From assembly GCA_964413425.1 (NCBI GenBank), contig CAYPST010000005.1:19999-83998 (forward strand): a DNA stretch of 64,000 nucleotides. The letters are read 5' to 3'. This document shows, in pieces, positions 17,496 through 26,781 of the stretch. How positions within the stretch are numbered: the stretch's first letter is position 1; every line of letters begins with the position of its first letter. Both the position numbers and the translations under genes were made by a program. The DNA is from DATFLS01 sp964413425 (lineage in GTDB: Bacteria > Fidelibacterota > JAANXI01). The notes beneath the pieces are model-generated. The model was not told where the DNA came from. It was given only the letters and a program-made list of their open reading frames with translations, and ran no database searches.

Positions 17496-18875
17496 ATGCC
17501 TGATCCACAGAACACGGGAAAAGTTCCACCGCAATCCATTGAAGCAGAGCGCGCCGTGCTGGGTGCTATGATGCTGGAGGTCGAAGCCGCCGGCCGGGCC
17601 CTCGAAATTCTGGAAGAAAAAAGTTTCTACCGGGAAGCCCACCGGAAACTCTTCCGGGTGATGAGCCTCCTGTTTGAACGCAGCGAACCGATTGATCAGA
17701 TCACGGTAGCCCAGGAATTGTCGAACAGAGGGGAATTGGAAGATATCGGGGGCGCCTATGAACTCAGTAAATTGCTGGACGATATTCCCTCTGCGGCGAA
17801 TCTGGAATATTACGCCAAAATCGTGCTGGAAAAATCGGTGGCCAGGCAAATTATTCATGTGGCCACCAATGCGGTCTCCAACGCGTATGACCAGAGTGAG
17901 GACGTGTATGAACTGCTCGACCGGACCGAAAACGAGATCTTCCGTCTCTCGGATCGCCGGCTCAAGGGCGGGTTTCAGCCCATTGATCCGATTATGAGCA
18001 AGACAATGGAGACCATAGAATCCTTCCATTCTCTGAAGAGCGGTGTTACCGGTATTCCCACCGGGTTCAGTGATCTCGATGAGATGACCTCCGGCCTCCA
18101 GAAATCGGATCTGGTTATTATCGCTGGTCGTCCCTCCATGGGAAAGACAGCATTCGCCTTGAATATTGCGCGAAACGCCGCTGTTGAAAACGAGGTACCG
18201 GTCGGGATTTTCAGCCTGGAGATGGCCAATCATCAGCTGGCCATGCGCCTCTTATGCAGTGAGGCGCGCGTCAGCTCCCACCTGTTGCGCACGGGCAAAC
18301 TTCCCAAAGCCCTCTACAGAAACTTGTCTGGAGTGGTGGGGACACTCGCCGAGGCTCCGATTTTTATCGATGACACACCCTCCATTCCTATCCTGGAACT
18401 TCGGGCAAAGGCTCGACGTCTAAAAGCTGAACAAAATGTTGGTTTAATTGTCGTGGATTACTTACAATTGATGCGTGGCCCAAGATCCGCAGAAAGCCGG
18501 CAGCAGGAAATATCTGAGATCTCGCGCGCCCTCAAGGCGTTATCGAAAGAGCTGGATATTCCGGTGGTCGCCTTATCGCAGCTCTCCCGGGCGGTGGAGT
18601 CCCGAGGTGGGGAAAAGCGGCCGATGTTATCCGACCTCCGGGAATCCGGAGCTATCGAACAGGATGCGGACGTGGTCATGTTTGTCTATCGGGCCGAACA
18701 CTATGATCGGAAGGATCCGGAATTGGAAAATAAAGCCGAGATTATCATAGGAAAGCAGCGGAACGGACCGGTGGGCACCGTCCATCTGACGTTCATAAAA
18801 GATTATGCAAAATTTGAAGATCAAGCGTTATATGATGATGAATCCCGGTATGCCGGGGCTAACACACCGTTTTAA
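17496..18875 (+). CDS. dnaB: Replicative DNA helicase DnaB
   Basis: DnaB is the hexameric 5'-3' fork helicase. The N-terminal DnaB domain (PPQSIEAERAVLGAMML) is followed by the RecA-like motor with Walker A GRPSMGKTAFALN near residue 211, LIVVDYLQLM (Walker B), SQLSRAVE, and SDLRESGAIEQDADVVMFV. The 459-residue length leaves no room for an intein, and none is seen. relA/spoT starts 2 nt after its stop. Confidence 0.98.
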   Translation: MPDPQNTGKVPPQSIEAERAVLGAMMLEVEAAGRALEILEEKSFYREAHRKLFRVMSLLFERSEPIDQITVAQELSNRGELEDIGGAYELSKLLDDIPSAANLEYYAKIVLEKSVARQIIHVATNAVSNAYDQSEDVYELLDRTENEIFRLSDRRLKGGFQPIDPIMSKTMETIESFHSLKSGVTGIPTGFSDLDEMTSGLQKSDLVIIAGRPSMGKTAFALNIARNAAVENEVPVGIFSLEMANHQLAMRLLCSEARVSSHLLRTGKLPKALYRNLSGVVGTLAEAPIFIDDTPSIPILELRAKARRLKAEQNVGLIVVDYLQLMRGPRSAESRQQEISEISRALKALSKELDIPVVALSQLSRAVESRGGEKRPMLSDLRESGAIEQDADVVMFVYRAEHYDRKDPELENKAEIIIGKQRNGPVGTVHLTFIKDYAKFEDQALYDDESRYAGANTPF

Positions 18876-18877
18876 TT

Positions 18878-21073
18878 ATGGCCAAAGTTGGGTTACTGAA
18901 AAAAATTGTCTCCGATGAGGAGCAGGGATCATACGAAAACCAGTTTGAAGAACTGGTGATGAAGATCCAGAGTTATAACGGCAACGGCCAGGCCAATGTC
19001 GACAAGCTGTGGGACGCCTACCAGTTTGGGAAGAAAGCGCATGATGGTCAGCTCAGAAAATCAGGCGATCCCTACTTTGATCATTGTTTCGAAGTTGCCA
19101 AAATATTGGCGAACCTCAAGATGGATGCGACCACCATCATTGCCGGATTATTGCATGATGTGGTGGAAGACACCGGGGTTACCATGGAAGACGTCCGGGA
19201 GAAATTCGGTGAGGAGGTGGCCCAGCTGGTCGACGGAGTGACCAAACTGGGTGATATTAAGTTCAAGAGCCGCCAGGAAAAACAGGCCGGCAATTTCCGG
19301 AAAATGTTATTGTCGGTCGCCGAAGATATTCGAGTGATTATTATCAAGTTTGCCGACCGGTTGCATAATATGCGCACTCTGGAGTATCTGCCACCGATTA
19401 AACAGCGCCGCATTGCCATCGAAACCAGGGATGTCTATGCTCCGTTGGCTCATCGATTGGGAATCGCCCGGATGAAGTGGGAAATGGAAGACCTGGTGCT
19501 GAAAACGCTGGATCGGGATGCCTACTACTCCATTATGAATGGCATTGCTGAAAAACGGGATGAGCGAGAAAAGTACATAGAGACGTTTGCCGAACCGATT
19601 CGGGAGCAGCTGAAAGTCTATAATATCACCGCCAGGATTGTCGGCCGGCCGAAGCACTTCTACAGTATCTATGGAAAAATGAAACGGCGGAATAAACCGC
19701 TGGATGAAATATACGATCTCCTGGCTGTCCGGATTATCGTCGATAAAATCGAAGAATGCTATACCGTGCTGGGTATCATCCATCAGCTGTTTACACCGGT
19801 ACAGGATCGCTTTAAAGATTTCATCGCCACGCCAAAAATCAACGGGTACCAGTCGATTCATACCACTGTCATCGGTCCGGATGGGAAGATGGTGGAAATC
19901 CAGATTCGTACCCATGAAATGAATAAAATGGCGGAGGTGGGAGTGGCCGCGCACTGGCGCTACAAAGAAGGCAACGGCCGAAACGATGATGATTTAGATA
20001 AGCAAGTGCGCTGGTTGCGCAATCTGCTCGATATTCTTCAGAATGATTCCGATAATCCCAAGGAATTCATGAATAACCTGAAGATCGACCTCTATAAAGA
20101 TGAGATTTTTGTGTTCACCCCGAAGGGCGATTTAAAGCAGCTGCCAAAGGGATCGACGCCGATCGATTTCGCATTCGAAGTGCACACCGAAGTCGGATTT
20201 CATTGTATTGGTGCCAAAGTCAATGGGAAAATTGTACCCCTGAACACAGAATTGAAGAGCGGTGATACCGTTGAAATTATCACCAGTGATACACAGAGTC
20301 CGAGTTATTCGTGGCTGAAATTCGTGAAGACCACCAAAGCGATCTCTTCCATCAAACGCTGGATTCGTCGCAACCAATTTGAACAGAGTATCAACCTGGG
20401 GAAGGAAATCCTGGAGAAAGAGCTGCGCAAGTTGAATACCCCCATAAGTTTGAAAAAAGTCAAAGCCTCATTTCAGGAACTGGGATTTGACAATGAAGAG
20501 AAACTGCTCGCCGCTGTCGGGAATGGTGAAACGACGGTTCATGAAATTGCGCAGAAGCTCACCCCGAACTCGGAAATCAAGAAGAAGGATGAGAAGGAGC
20601 GGGATGAACGGTTTTTCTCGCTGGCCAGAAAGAAGGCCAAGGGCGTCACCGTGCAGGGAATCAGTAATATGATGATCAAGTTCAGCAATTGCTGCAGCCC
20701 GATCCCAGGAGATTCCATTATCGGATTTGTCACCCGCGGCCGGGGTGTGACCATCCACCGGAACGATTGTAAAAATATTCCGGCGTTAATGAAAGACGAC
20801 GATCGTACCATCGAAGTGGATTGGGATGTGGGGAAAGATCAGAACTTTATGGTGCGACTGAAAATCCTGGCCGAAGAACGGAAGGGCTTTTTACAAAATC
20901 TCACCGAAAAACTCTCAGATACCAATACGAACATTCTCTCGGTGGATTTGAAAGTTGAGGGTGCGCTGATTACCTGCATTCTGGTGGTGGAGGTGGAAAA
21001 TTTACGACATCTGAACAAAATTTTGCATCAGATGCGCACGGTAGATAATCTGATTAGTATCGAACGTGAGTGA
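18878..21073 (+). CDS. Bifunctional (p)ppGpp synthetase/hydrolase (RelA/SpoT family)
   Basis: The long RSH protein makes and degrades the stringent-response alarmone. Domain order is HD hydrolase, synthetase, TGS, helical region and ACT. The HD hydrolase retains its metal motif GLLHDVVEDTGV near residues 89-100. The synthetase shows RPKHFYSIYGKMKRR, YDLLAVRIIV, and GYQSIHTTVIGP. TGS has DEIFVFTPKGDLKQLPKGST, and the C-terminal ACT domain spans about the last 75 residues. Both catalytic domains look intact, so a bifunctional Rel is likely. The 731-residue length is typical. It is probably co-transcribed with dnaB. Confidence 0.96.
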   Translation: MAKVGLLKKIVSDEEQGSYENQFEELVMKIQSYNGNGQANVDKLWDAYQFGKKAHDGQLRKSGDPYFDHCFEVAKILANLKMDATTIIAGLLHDVVEDTGVTMEDVREKFGEEVAQLVDGVTKLGDIKFKSRQEKQAGNFRKMLLSVAEDIRVIIIKFADRLHNMRTLEYLPPIKQRRIAIETRDVYAPLAHRLGIARMKWEMEDLVLKTLDRDAYYSIMNGIAEKRDEREKYIETFAEPIREQLKVYNITARIVGRPKHFYSIYGKMKRRNKPLDEIYDLLAVRIIVDKIEECYTVLGIIHQLFTPVQDRFKDFIATPKINGYQSIHTTVIGPDGKMVEIQIRTHEMNKMAEVGVAAHWRYKEGNGRNDDDLDKQVRWLRNLLDILQNDSDNPKEFMNNLKIDLYKDEIFVFTPKGDLKQLPKGSTPIDFAFEVHTEVGFHCIGAKVNGKIVPLNTELKSGDTVEIITSDTQSPSYSWLKFVKTTKAISSIKRWIRRNQFEQSINLGKEILEKELRKLNTPISLKKVKASFQELGFDNEEKLLAAVGNGETTVHEIAQKLTPNSEIKKKDEKERDERFFSLARKKAKGVTVQGISNMMIKFSNCCSPIPGDSIIGFVTRGRGVTIHRNDCKNIPALMKDDDRTIEVDWDVGKDQNFMVRLKILAEERKGFLQNLTEKLSDTNTNILSVDLKVEGALITCILVVEVENLRHLNKILHQMRTVDNLISIERE

Positions 21074-21185
21074 TCCTCTGATAGTTGAGGTCTTCCCGCC
21101 GTCGAACTTTCAGTAATTTTCCGGGAGAATTTGCTTTCTTATGTGAAGAAATGCAAAATTCCATAATCTAAATTTAATATTTTTC

Positions 21186-21214
21186 TTGATTTAGCTGATA
21201 TACCCTTCTAAATT
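21186..21214 (+). promoter_or_regulatory. Candidate sigma-70 promoter for the HU-family gene
   Basis: TTGATT (21186-21191), a 17-bp spacer and TAAATT (21209-21214) lie about 43 nt before the HU ATG, in an AT-rich stretch. The architecture matches the candidate ffh promoter. Confidence 0.5.
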
Positions 21215-21256
21215 CATATCGCTTGAGTTTCCAAATTCTTTCAGAGGAGATACATT

Positions 21257-21595
21257 ATGGCAGTCACTTACACCAAGAAAGATGTTGCACGCCGCACGGC
21301 GGAGGCCGTCGGTGAAAAAATTTATCTTACTGAAACACTGGTGGACGGATTCTTTGATACCCTCCGCGAAATGATGAGTGAGGACGAAGAGCGGATCCGG
21401 ATTGAGATTCGAAATTTCGGGGTATTCGAGGTAAAACCCACCAAAGCCAAACCTCGGGCGAGAAATCCGCGGACGAATGAAGAAATTTATGTGCCGCCCC
21501 GCAAAAAGACCCATTTTAAACCCGGGAAACTGCTCCGGGAAGTATTGAAGCAACCTCTGGATTCCTGGGATAACCCCGGAAAAATCGAGGAATAA
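21257..21595 (+). CDS. HU/IHF-family DNA-binding protein
   Basis: This is a nucleoid protein that bends DNA as a dimer. The 112-residue product has the HU fold: the helical N-terminus TKKDVARRTAEAVGEK, the core IEIRNFGVFEVKPTKAK, and the DNA-contacting arm RARNPRTNEEIYVPPRKKTHF. The lysine-rich end matches HU rather than a site-specific regulator. The C-terminal tail (about 15 residues) is slightly longer than usual. AGGAGA precedes the ATG by 7 nt. It appears monocistronic, with its own promoter and a strong terminator. Confidence 0.93.
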   Translation: MAVTYTKKDVARRTAEAVGEKIYLTETLVDGFFDTLREMMSEDEERIRIEIRNFGVFEVKPTKAKPRARNPRTNEEIYVPPRKKTHFKPGKLLREVLKQPLDSWDNPGKIEE

Positions 21596-21612
21596 CTTGC
21601 AGTCACTTATAC

Positions 21613-21647
21613 AACGCCGCTATTTCTGAAGATAGCGGCGTTTTTTA
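21613..21647 (+). terminator. Intrinsic terminator after HU gene
   Basis: A strong stem (CGCCGCTAT at 21615-21623 pairing with ATAGCGGCG at 21632-21640, flanked by AA/TT) is followed directly by TTTTTT. It lies 5 nt before the ruvX ATG. Confidence 0.93.
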
Positions 21648-21651
21648 TTGT

Positions 21652-22095
21652 ATGATCCCACCAGGTAGAATTTTGGCTCTCGACTATGGCACACGAAAGA
21701 TTGGTGTCGCTATCTCCGATGCTTTGCAGATAACGGCAGCTCCGTTAAAGACCATTCGATATCATACCCGGCAGAAGTTCCTGGAAGAACTCCGGTCTCT
21801 GATTCATTCTCGTGAGGTAATCGAAGTCGTGGTGGGGGTGCCTTATACGCTGGGGGGAGAAGAAAGCCAAATGACCGGTGAAGTGAAGGAGTTCGTTGCC
21901 TGGTTATCCGGGAAGCTGGCAGTACCGGTGCAAACCATAGACGAACGGCTGTCAACTCAGCAAGCCAAACAAACGCTGCAGGAGTTGGGCGTAAGAACCG
22001 GACATGAAAAAGAACGGGTGGATGCCATGGCTGCTTCCCACTTGCTCAGGCTGTATTTAGATACCCGAAGTGATGAAAAGAAGGACCACCATTGA
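21652..22095 (+). CDS. ruvX: Putative pre-16S rRNA nuclease / Holliday junction resolvase YqgF (RuvX)
   Basis: The RNase H-fold protein YqgF acts in 16S rRNA 5' maturation and is also annotated as a Holliday-junction resolvase. The 147-residue product shows LALDYGTRKIGVAISD (catalytic Asp in the first strand), VVGVPYTLGGEES, VQTIDERLSTQQA and the C-terminal ERVDAMAASHLL, all family motifs. The ATG directly follows the HU terminator T-run and no clear Shine-Dalgarno is seen. Transcription must therefore either read through or begin at an unseen promoter overlapping the HU gene. Confidence 0.92.
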   Translation: MIPPGRILALDYGTRKIGVAISDALQITAAPLKTIRYHTRQKFLEELRSLIHSREVIEVVVGVPYTLGGEESQMTGEVKEFVAWLSGKLAVPVQTIDERLSTQQAKQTLQELGVRTGHEKERVDAMAASHLLRLYLDTRSDEKKDHH

Positions 22096-22108
22096 ATTAC
22101 CGTTGAAT

Positions 22109-22295
22109 ACTGCGGTCCGTATAAACACGCTCAACGGATCTGGGTATGCACAGTTCAGACGCCCATGCCGGGAGCGCAATCTGCGAAAACCTTCTGTCCG
22201 TGCCGGTTAAGCCCTGGGGTGAGTACAAAGCAGGGAGCCGTGAGGTATCCGGGCGACCCTGACTGAAATAATTAGCAACCCTCGAACCCTATACC
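22109..22295 (+). ncRNA. Candidate structured RNA of unknown family
   Basis: This non-coding stretch holds nested complementary segments. CCGTTGA/TCAACGG (22109-22137) forms a separate hairpin. GGGTAT (22142-22147) pairs with ATACCC (22290-22295). TTCAG with CTGAA and CGCCC with GGGCG form inner stems, and CGGTT/AGCCG followed by CCCTG/CAGGG make a terminal arm around 22203-22240. It does not match the conserved cores of the cobalamin, TPP, SAM, FMN or glycine riboswitches, RNase P, tmRNA or SRP RNA as far as can be judged by eye. A 6S-like RNA is possible but unproven. Strand is assumed from neighbouring genes. Confidence 0.35.
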
Positions 22296-22298
22296 CGA

Positions 22299-22465
22299 AA
22301 GTGTTGAAAGAACAGTCCCGACGGGCCAATCGAAGATTCCTTCCTCGAAGAGATTCCCCCAACGGGATCCTCCGAAGTCCCAGAGGGATCCCGTTGGGGG
22401 AGTCCCTTGGACCTTCTGGGACTTCGGAGCATCCCTTCGGGGCGAGGCGTTTTCTAAACAGACTC
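22299..22465 (+). repeat. MITE-like dispersed repeat (copy D)
   Basis: This copy begins AGTGTTGAAAGAACAGTCCCGAC and ends GTTTTCTAAACAGACTC at 22449-22465. Inside are long palindromes (CCCCCAACGGGATCC...GGATCCCGTTGGGGG). The right end matches copies A and B exactly and the left end matches the partial copy at 37417. No clear target duplication is seen. A reading frame of 88 codons over this repeat has no protein-like features. Confidence 0.75.
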
Positions 22466-22778
22466 GGATACAGGAGAACTCTTTCCCGTTGTTCTTTGCG
22501 TGCTATACTGTATCGATTTCTGGATAGCCTTTTTGGAAGAATAGGTACTGGATATTATGAATATTAAAAACGGGCTCTATCCTTTGTAGATTGGAATCAT
22601 GATATTAAATTATACCAATTGAGTGTGTTTTAAATCGAATGGCTGACATTTAATTTCAGCATGGGCAAACATTTTTTCCACGGATGGGACACAGTACAAA
22701 GTTTTTTCAATTGTATCGGCAGAGTTCTCAGGGTTCTTCGCGTTCCGCCGCGGCCCTGGGGATGTTTGCGATTTTCAC
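22466..22778. other. Intergenic stretch without a recognised gene
   Basis: These 313 bp between the repeat and ecfT are AT-rich in the first half. I see no RNA, convincing promoter or terminator in them. Confidence 0.5.
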
Positions 22779-23573
22779 ATGGACTCGAATAGGATGCAGC
22801 TGACGCTCTTTCAAAGGAAACAGCTACCAGCCGACTGCTGGCACCCCCTGGCAGTCGGGATATCCGGGTTTCTCTTTATTATCGGATTTGCTCAATCCGA
22901 TTCCCTTCTGACGATTGTGGGGCTCCTGCTGTTCATTTATCTCGGTTACATTTTCCTGGGCGTACGGAGTTTGCAAGCATTCCGGATGTTCCGATATTTT
23001 GTATGGATGCTGCCGGTTACGTTTCTGATGCATCTCCTGTTTGCCGAAGAAGGAATGGAATTTTTCCGTAATCTTTTTGAGGGCGCATTTGCCTTGTCAC
23101 CGTTGTCTGAGGCCGCTCTTTTTACACTCAGGATCTTTGGGTTCCTCTATGTGATGGGCGGGCTTTTCCAACTGATTCGAAGCGATCGCATTATTGACAG
23201 TCTCTCTCAGATCGCGCGATTACTTCAGCGCCGGGGAATTCCGGTCAGTGCGGTGATACAAATTGTTCATCTGGCCATTCGATTCTTTCCGCTGCTGCAA
23301 CAAGAGGCACAGCATCTCCAGGACGTTCGCAAAGGCCTGGGAGTGGCGGAGCAGCAAACCATGTCCGGGCGAATCCGATCCCAGATGAGGTCACTGACCC
23401 CGCTTTTTATCGGAACCTTACATCGGGGAGAGGTGCTGGCTCAAACCATGCATTTGCGAGGATTTCGCGCAGACAGAATCCGGACGATGTATCAACATCC
23501 ACCCTGGCGAACCAGAGATGCTCTGTTAGTCTTTGCTGCTCTCTCCGTCACCACACTCCTGTTTGTATTATGA
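22779..23573 (+). CDS. EcfT/CbiQ-type transmembrane component of an ECF transporter
   Basis: This is a membrane protein of 264 residues with about five hydrophobic segments and the EcfT coupling helices. The second Ala-Arg-Gly-type motif is seen as TMHLRGFRAD near residue 225. EcfT links a substrate-binding S component to two EcfA ATPases for vitamin or metal uptake. None of those partners lies nearby, so the substrate is unknown and the ATPases must be elsewhere if the protein works in an ECF complex. Its stop overlaps the truA start by 4 nt. Confidence 0.8.
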   Translation: MDSNRMQLTLFQRKQLPADCWHPLAVGISGFLFIIGFAQSDSLLTIVGLLLFIYLGYIFLGVRSLQAFRMFRYFVWMLPVTFLMHLLFAEEGMEFFRNLFEGAFALSPLSEAALFTLRIFGFLYVMGGLFQLIRSDRIIDSLSQIARLLQRRGIPVSAVIQIVHLAIRFFPLLQQEAQHLQDVRKGLGVAEQQTMSGRIRSQMRSLTPLFIGTLHRGEVLAQTMHLRGFRADRIRTMYQHPPWRTRDALLVFAALSVTTLLFVL

Positions 23574-24343
23574 ATCGGTATGCTATGCTCATTGAATTTG
23601 ACGGGACAAACTATCACGGGTGGCAGATTCAGAAAGGAGTGCCGACGATTCAGGGCACATTGGAAACCGCCATTTATGCACTGACGGAGGAACACACCCG
23701 GGTGGTTGGCTCCGGCCGAACAGATGCGGGTGTCCACGCGTTCGGTCAGGTGGCTCACTTTGATGTTGTGCACAGGAATTATCCCAGCGAGGTGTATGTC
23801 CGGGGGTTGAACAATTATCTCCCGGACGATATTCTGGTGAAAGATTGTGCTGAGGTGTCCGACGGGTTCCATGCACGCTACGATGCCCTGCAGCGCACGT
23901 ATCTATATGAAATCACCCTGGAGCCGGTGGCAATCCACCGACAATATCAATGGTATGTTCCTGCGAAAATTCAGCGGGATCAATTGCAGACAGCTGCAGG
24001 ACAGGTGCTTGGTCTTCAGAATTTTTACTCGTTTATGCATGCCCGGTCAGCCACACAGGATACCCTGTGTGAAATCCTGGAGTCCGAATGGCTCATGCAG
24101 ATAAACAGACTCCGTTATCGGATCACCGGTGACCGGTTTCTGCATAATATGGTTCGATGCCTGGCGGGGACGATGATTGAGGTGGCCAGGGGGAGGTATT
24201 CCATGGAAGAATTCGAATTGTTCCTCTCCCGGCCAGACAAGGAAGCGCCGGTCTACCGGGCTCCGGCACATGGCCTTTTCCTGGACGAGGTACGCTATGA
24301 ACATGAGATATTTCACCGGTTAACTACTCAGGAATGGAAGTAG
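23570..24343 (+). CDS. truA: tRNA pseudouridine synthase A
   Basis: TruA makes pseudouridine at tRNA positions 38-40. The catalytic aspartate sits in GSGRTDAGVHAFGQVAHF (near residue 51). FDGTNYHGWQIQ at the N-terminus and FLHNMVRCLAGTMIEVARG near the C-terminus are diagnostic. The 257-residue length is normal. It overlaps ecfT by 4 nt, and degP starts 9 nt downstream. Confidence 0.97.
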   Translation: MNRYAMLIEFDGTNYHGWQIQKGVPTIQGTLETAIYALTEEHTRVVGSGRTDAGVHAFGQVAHFDVVHRNYPSEVYVRGLNNYLPDDILVKDCAEVSDGFHARYDALQRTYLYEITLEPVAIHRQYQWYVPAKIQRDQLQTAAGQVLGLQNFYSFMHARSATQDTLCEILESEWLMQINRLRYRITGDRFLHNMVRCLAGTMIEVARGRYSMEEFELFLSRPDKEAPVYRAPAHGLFLDEVRYEHEIFHRLTTQEWK

Positions 24344-24352
24344 AGTGAGGTT

Positions 24353-25459
24353 ATGCGGAAATACACCATTTTGATTTTGATACTACTCTGGGGAAGCCTT
24401 TGTGCTGCCCAGTCGTCCCCTCAGGCGCTCCAGGATCAAATCAGGCAGGGACGGAGCACCGCAATCACCCAGGCCATTGCCCAGGTAAGCCCGGCCGTGG
24501 TGGGCGTGAATGTGACGCAAATCCGCAGTTATACAAGCAGCCCGTTCCGGGATCCATGGTTGTACTGGTTTTTCGGGGAAACCTACGAGCAACGAGTCGA
24601 AAATCTGGGGTCCGGATTTCTGGTGAGTGCCGACGGATACATCCTCACCAACGCACATGTGGTCGAGAATGCCACTGAGATAGTAATCACCATGCCCGGG
24701 GGGGAGAAGCAGCGGGGCAGGCTTATTGGTATTGATAACGTCACCGATCTCGCCCTGTTGAAAATTGAGGTGAAGAATGCCAATTATGCGAAGTTGGGGA
24801 ATTCGGATGAGGTGATTATCGGCGAATGGGTGGTGGCGTTAGGGAATCCGTTCGGACTCTTCGACGTCTCGTACCAGCCATCGGCGACTATCGGGATCAT
24901 CAGCGGGTTACATATGGATTTTGGCCAGCAGCGGGGTGAAGCGCGATATCAGGGTATGATCCAGACCGATGCCTCAATTAACTCAGGCAACAGCGGGGGA
25001 CCACTGGTCAATGCGGAGGGTGAAGTCATCGGGATCAATACATTCATTTTCACCGGCAGCAATTTTAGCCAGGGCTCCATCGGTATTGGGTTCGCGATTC
25101 CAATCAATCGTGCGAAACGGATTATGGAGGACCTGAAAACGCAGGGGAGAATTGACTGGAGTTTCTATACGGGGCTCAAAGTTCAGCAAATCGACAATGA
25201 TATTGCTCAAGCCTTTCAATTACCGGTAAATTATGGTATTATAGTCACTGGAATTGAACGGGGCAGTCCGGCTGCGAAAGCGGGAATTCAGGTGGGAGAT
25301 ATTATTACCCAGGCAGAGGGGCAATCTGTCCGAACCGGACGGGATATTCTCAATGCCATTCAGAATAGTTATTTACATGCCGGGGATGTTCTCACCCTGC
25401 GAATCTGGCGGGAGGGGCGGCAGCAGACAGTCAAATTAACCCTGGAAGCAGTCCGATAA
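24353..25459 (+). CDS. HtrA/DegP-type periplasmic serine protease
   Basis: This is a trypsin-like S1C protease with one PDZ domain, involved in envelope protein quality control. A signal peptide covers about residues 1-19 (ILILILLWGSLCAAQS). The catalytic triad is visible: His in ILTNAHVV (near 100), Asp in NVTDLALLK (near 130) and Ser in INSGNSGGPLV (near 213). A C-terminal PDZ starts around residue 270 (GIERGSPAAKAGIQVGDII). With 368 residues and one PDZ it resembles DegS/HtrA proteins more than two-PDZ DegP. It is part of the truA-degP-purB run. Confidence 0.93.
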   Translation: MRKYTILILILLWGSLCAAQSSPQALQDQIRQGRSTAITQAIAQVSPAVVGVNVTQIRSYTSSPFRDPWLYWFFGETYEQRVENLGSGFLVSADGYILTNAHVVENATEIVITMPGGEKQRGRLIGIDNVTDLALLKIEVKNANYAKLGNSDEVIIGEWVVALGNPFGLFDVSYQPSATIGIISGLHMDFGQQRGEARYQGMIQTDASINSGNSGGPLVNAEGEVIGINTFIFTGSNFSQGSIGIGFAIPINRAKRIMEDLKTQGRIDWSFYTGLKVQQIDNDIAQAFQLPVNYGIIVTGIERGSPAAKAGIQVGDIITQAEGQSVRTGRDILNAIQNSYLHAGDVLTLRIWREGRQQTVKLTLEAVR

Positions 25460-25464
25460 ATCGT

Positions 25465-26766
25465 ATGATAGAACGATATAATACTCCGGAAATGAGCCGT
25501 ATCTGGTCCGATGAAAACAGATACCGGATCTGGTTGAAGGTTGAGTTAGCCGTATGTGAAGTGCAAACCGGGCGCGGAGTTATCCCTGCAGAGGCGATGA
25601 ATGTTATCCGTGAAAAGGCCGATTTTGACGTTCAGCGTATTGAAGAGATCGAAGCGGAAGTGAAGCATGATGTGATTGCTTTTCTCACGTCGGTTGCGGA
25701 GTATACGGGACCCGCCAGTCGATTTATTCACCTGGGGATGACCTCTTCGGATCTTCTGGATACAGCCTTTGCCCTGCAAATCCGGGAAAGTGGCGTTATT
25801 CTCCGGGAGAAACTGGAGGAGTTTCAATCGATAATCGGCGGGAAGGCGGCAGAGTACGTGGATACCGTCATGATTGGCCGAACACACGGCGTGCATGCCG
25901 AACCCACCACCCTGGGATTAAAGTTTGCCATCTGGTATGAGGAGTTAGGCCGGAATCTGCAGCGGCTGAACAGAGCGCTGGAAACACTCCGGGTCGGGAA
26001 AATTTCCGGAGCGGTCGGCACCTATCAACATCTGGATATGGAGGTGGAGGAGGCGGTGTGCAAGCGGCTGGGCCTGCAAGCTGCTCCCATATCGAACCAG
26101 ATCATTCAGCGGGATCGGCACGCGGAGTTGCTCGCTGTATTGGGCCTTCTTGGCTCGACCATCGATAAAATCGCCACGGAAATCCGGCATTTGCAGAAAA
26201 CGGAAACGCTGGAATTATCCGAACCATTCACCAGGGGACAAAAAGGATCATCCGCTATGCCTCACAAGCAGAATCCGATTACCTGCGAGCGGATGTCCGG
26301 GATGGCGCGGTTATTGCGAAATTACAGCCACACAGCGATGGAGAATATCCCTCTCTGGCACGAACGGGATATTTCCCACTCTTCGGTGGAGCGCGTGATA
26401 TTTCCCGATGCCACCACCCTCACTCACTATATGCTCTTGAAAATGATTCCGCTGGTTGAAAATATTGTGGTCTATCCGGAGCGGATGGAGCGTAATCTGA
26501 ATCTTACAAACGGAGTGGTCTTTTCCCAGGAAGTCTTGTTGAAACTTGTCCGGAGTGGACTAACCAGGGAAGAGGCATATACGCTGGTACAGAATGCCGC
26601 CATGGAGGTATGGGAAACCGGCACCCATTTTTCCGAGGTGCTTCGTGCCATTCCTGAAATTCGGGAGCATCTGTCAGAGACTGAACTGGCCGATTGCTTT
26701 CTCACGGAAAAGGTAGTCGGTAATGCGCATAAGATCCTTCAGCGATTGCACCTGGAAACCGCCTGA
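25465..26766 (+). CDS. purB: Adenylosuccinate lyase
   Basis: PurB cleaves SAICAR and adenylosuccinate in purine synthesis. The fumarase-superfamily signature GSSAMPHKQNPITCERMSG lies near residues 263-281. IGRTHGVHAEP (catalytic His) and the N-terminal MIERYNTPEMSRIWSDENRY are typical of the short bacterial type. The 433-residue length is normal. It starts 5 nt after degP and is followed by psd after 15 nt. purS and purQ lie just beyond. Confidence 0.97.
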   Translation: MIERYNTPEMSRIWSDENRYRIWLKVELAVCEVQTGRGVIPAEAMNVIREKADFDVQRIEEIEAEVKHDVIAFLTSVAEYTGPASRFIHLGMTSSDLLDTAFALQIRESGVILREKLEEFQSIIGGKAAEYVDTVMIGRTHGVHAEPTTLGLKFAIWYEELGRNLQRLNRALETLRVGKISGAVGTYQHLDMEVEEAVCKRLGLQAAPISNQIIQRDRHAELLAVLGLLGSTIDKIATEIRHLQKTETLELSEPFTRGQKGSSAMPHKQNPITCERMSGMARLLRNYSHTAMENIPLWHERDISHSSVERVIFPDATTLTHYMLLKMIPLVENIVVYPERMERNLNLTNGVVFSQEVLLKLVRSGLTREEAYTLVQNAAMEVWETGTHFSEVLRAIPEIREHLSETELADCFLTEKVVGNAHKILQRLHLETA

Positions 26767-26781
26767 GGTCAGACGACGTTT

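Noticed and set aside
22141..22295. Cobalamin riboswitch in front of ecfT
   Set aside because: The conserved B12-box and GGGAA/GCCACTG core segments are not present, and a MITE copy lies between this RNA candidate and the gene.
22301..22567. 88-codon frame over dispersed repeat copy D
   Set aside because: It follows the palindromic repeat and continues into AT-rich DNA, with no coding features.
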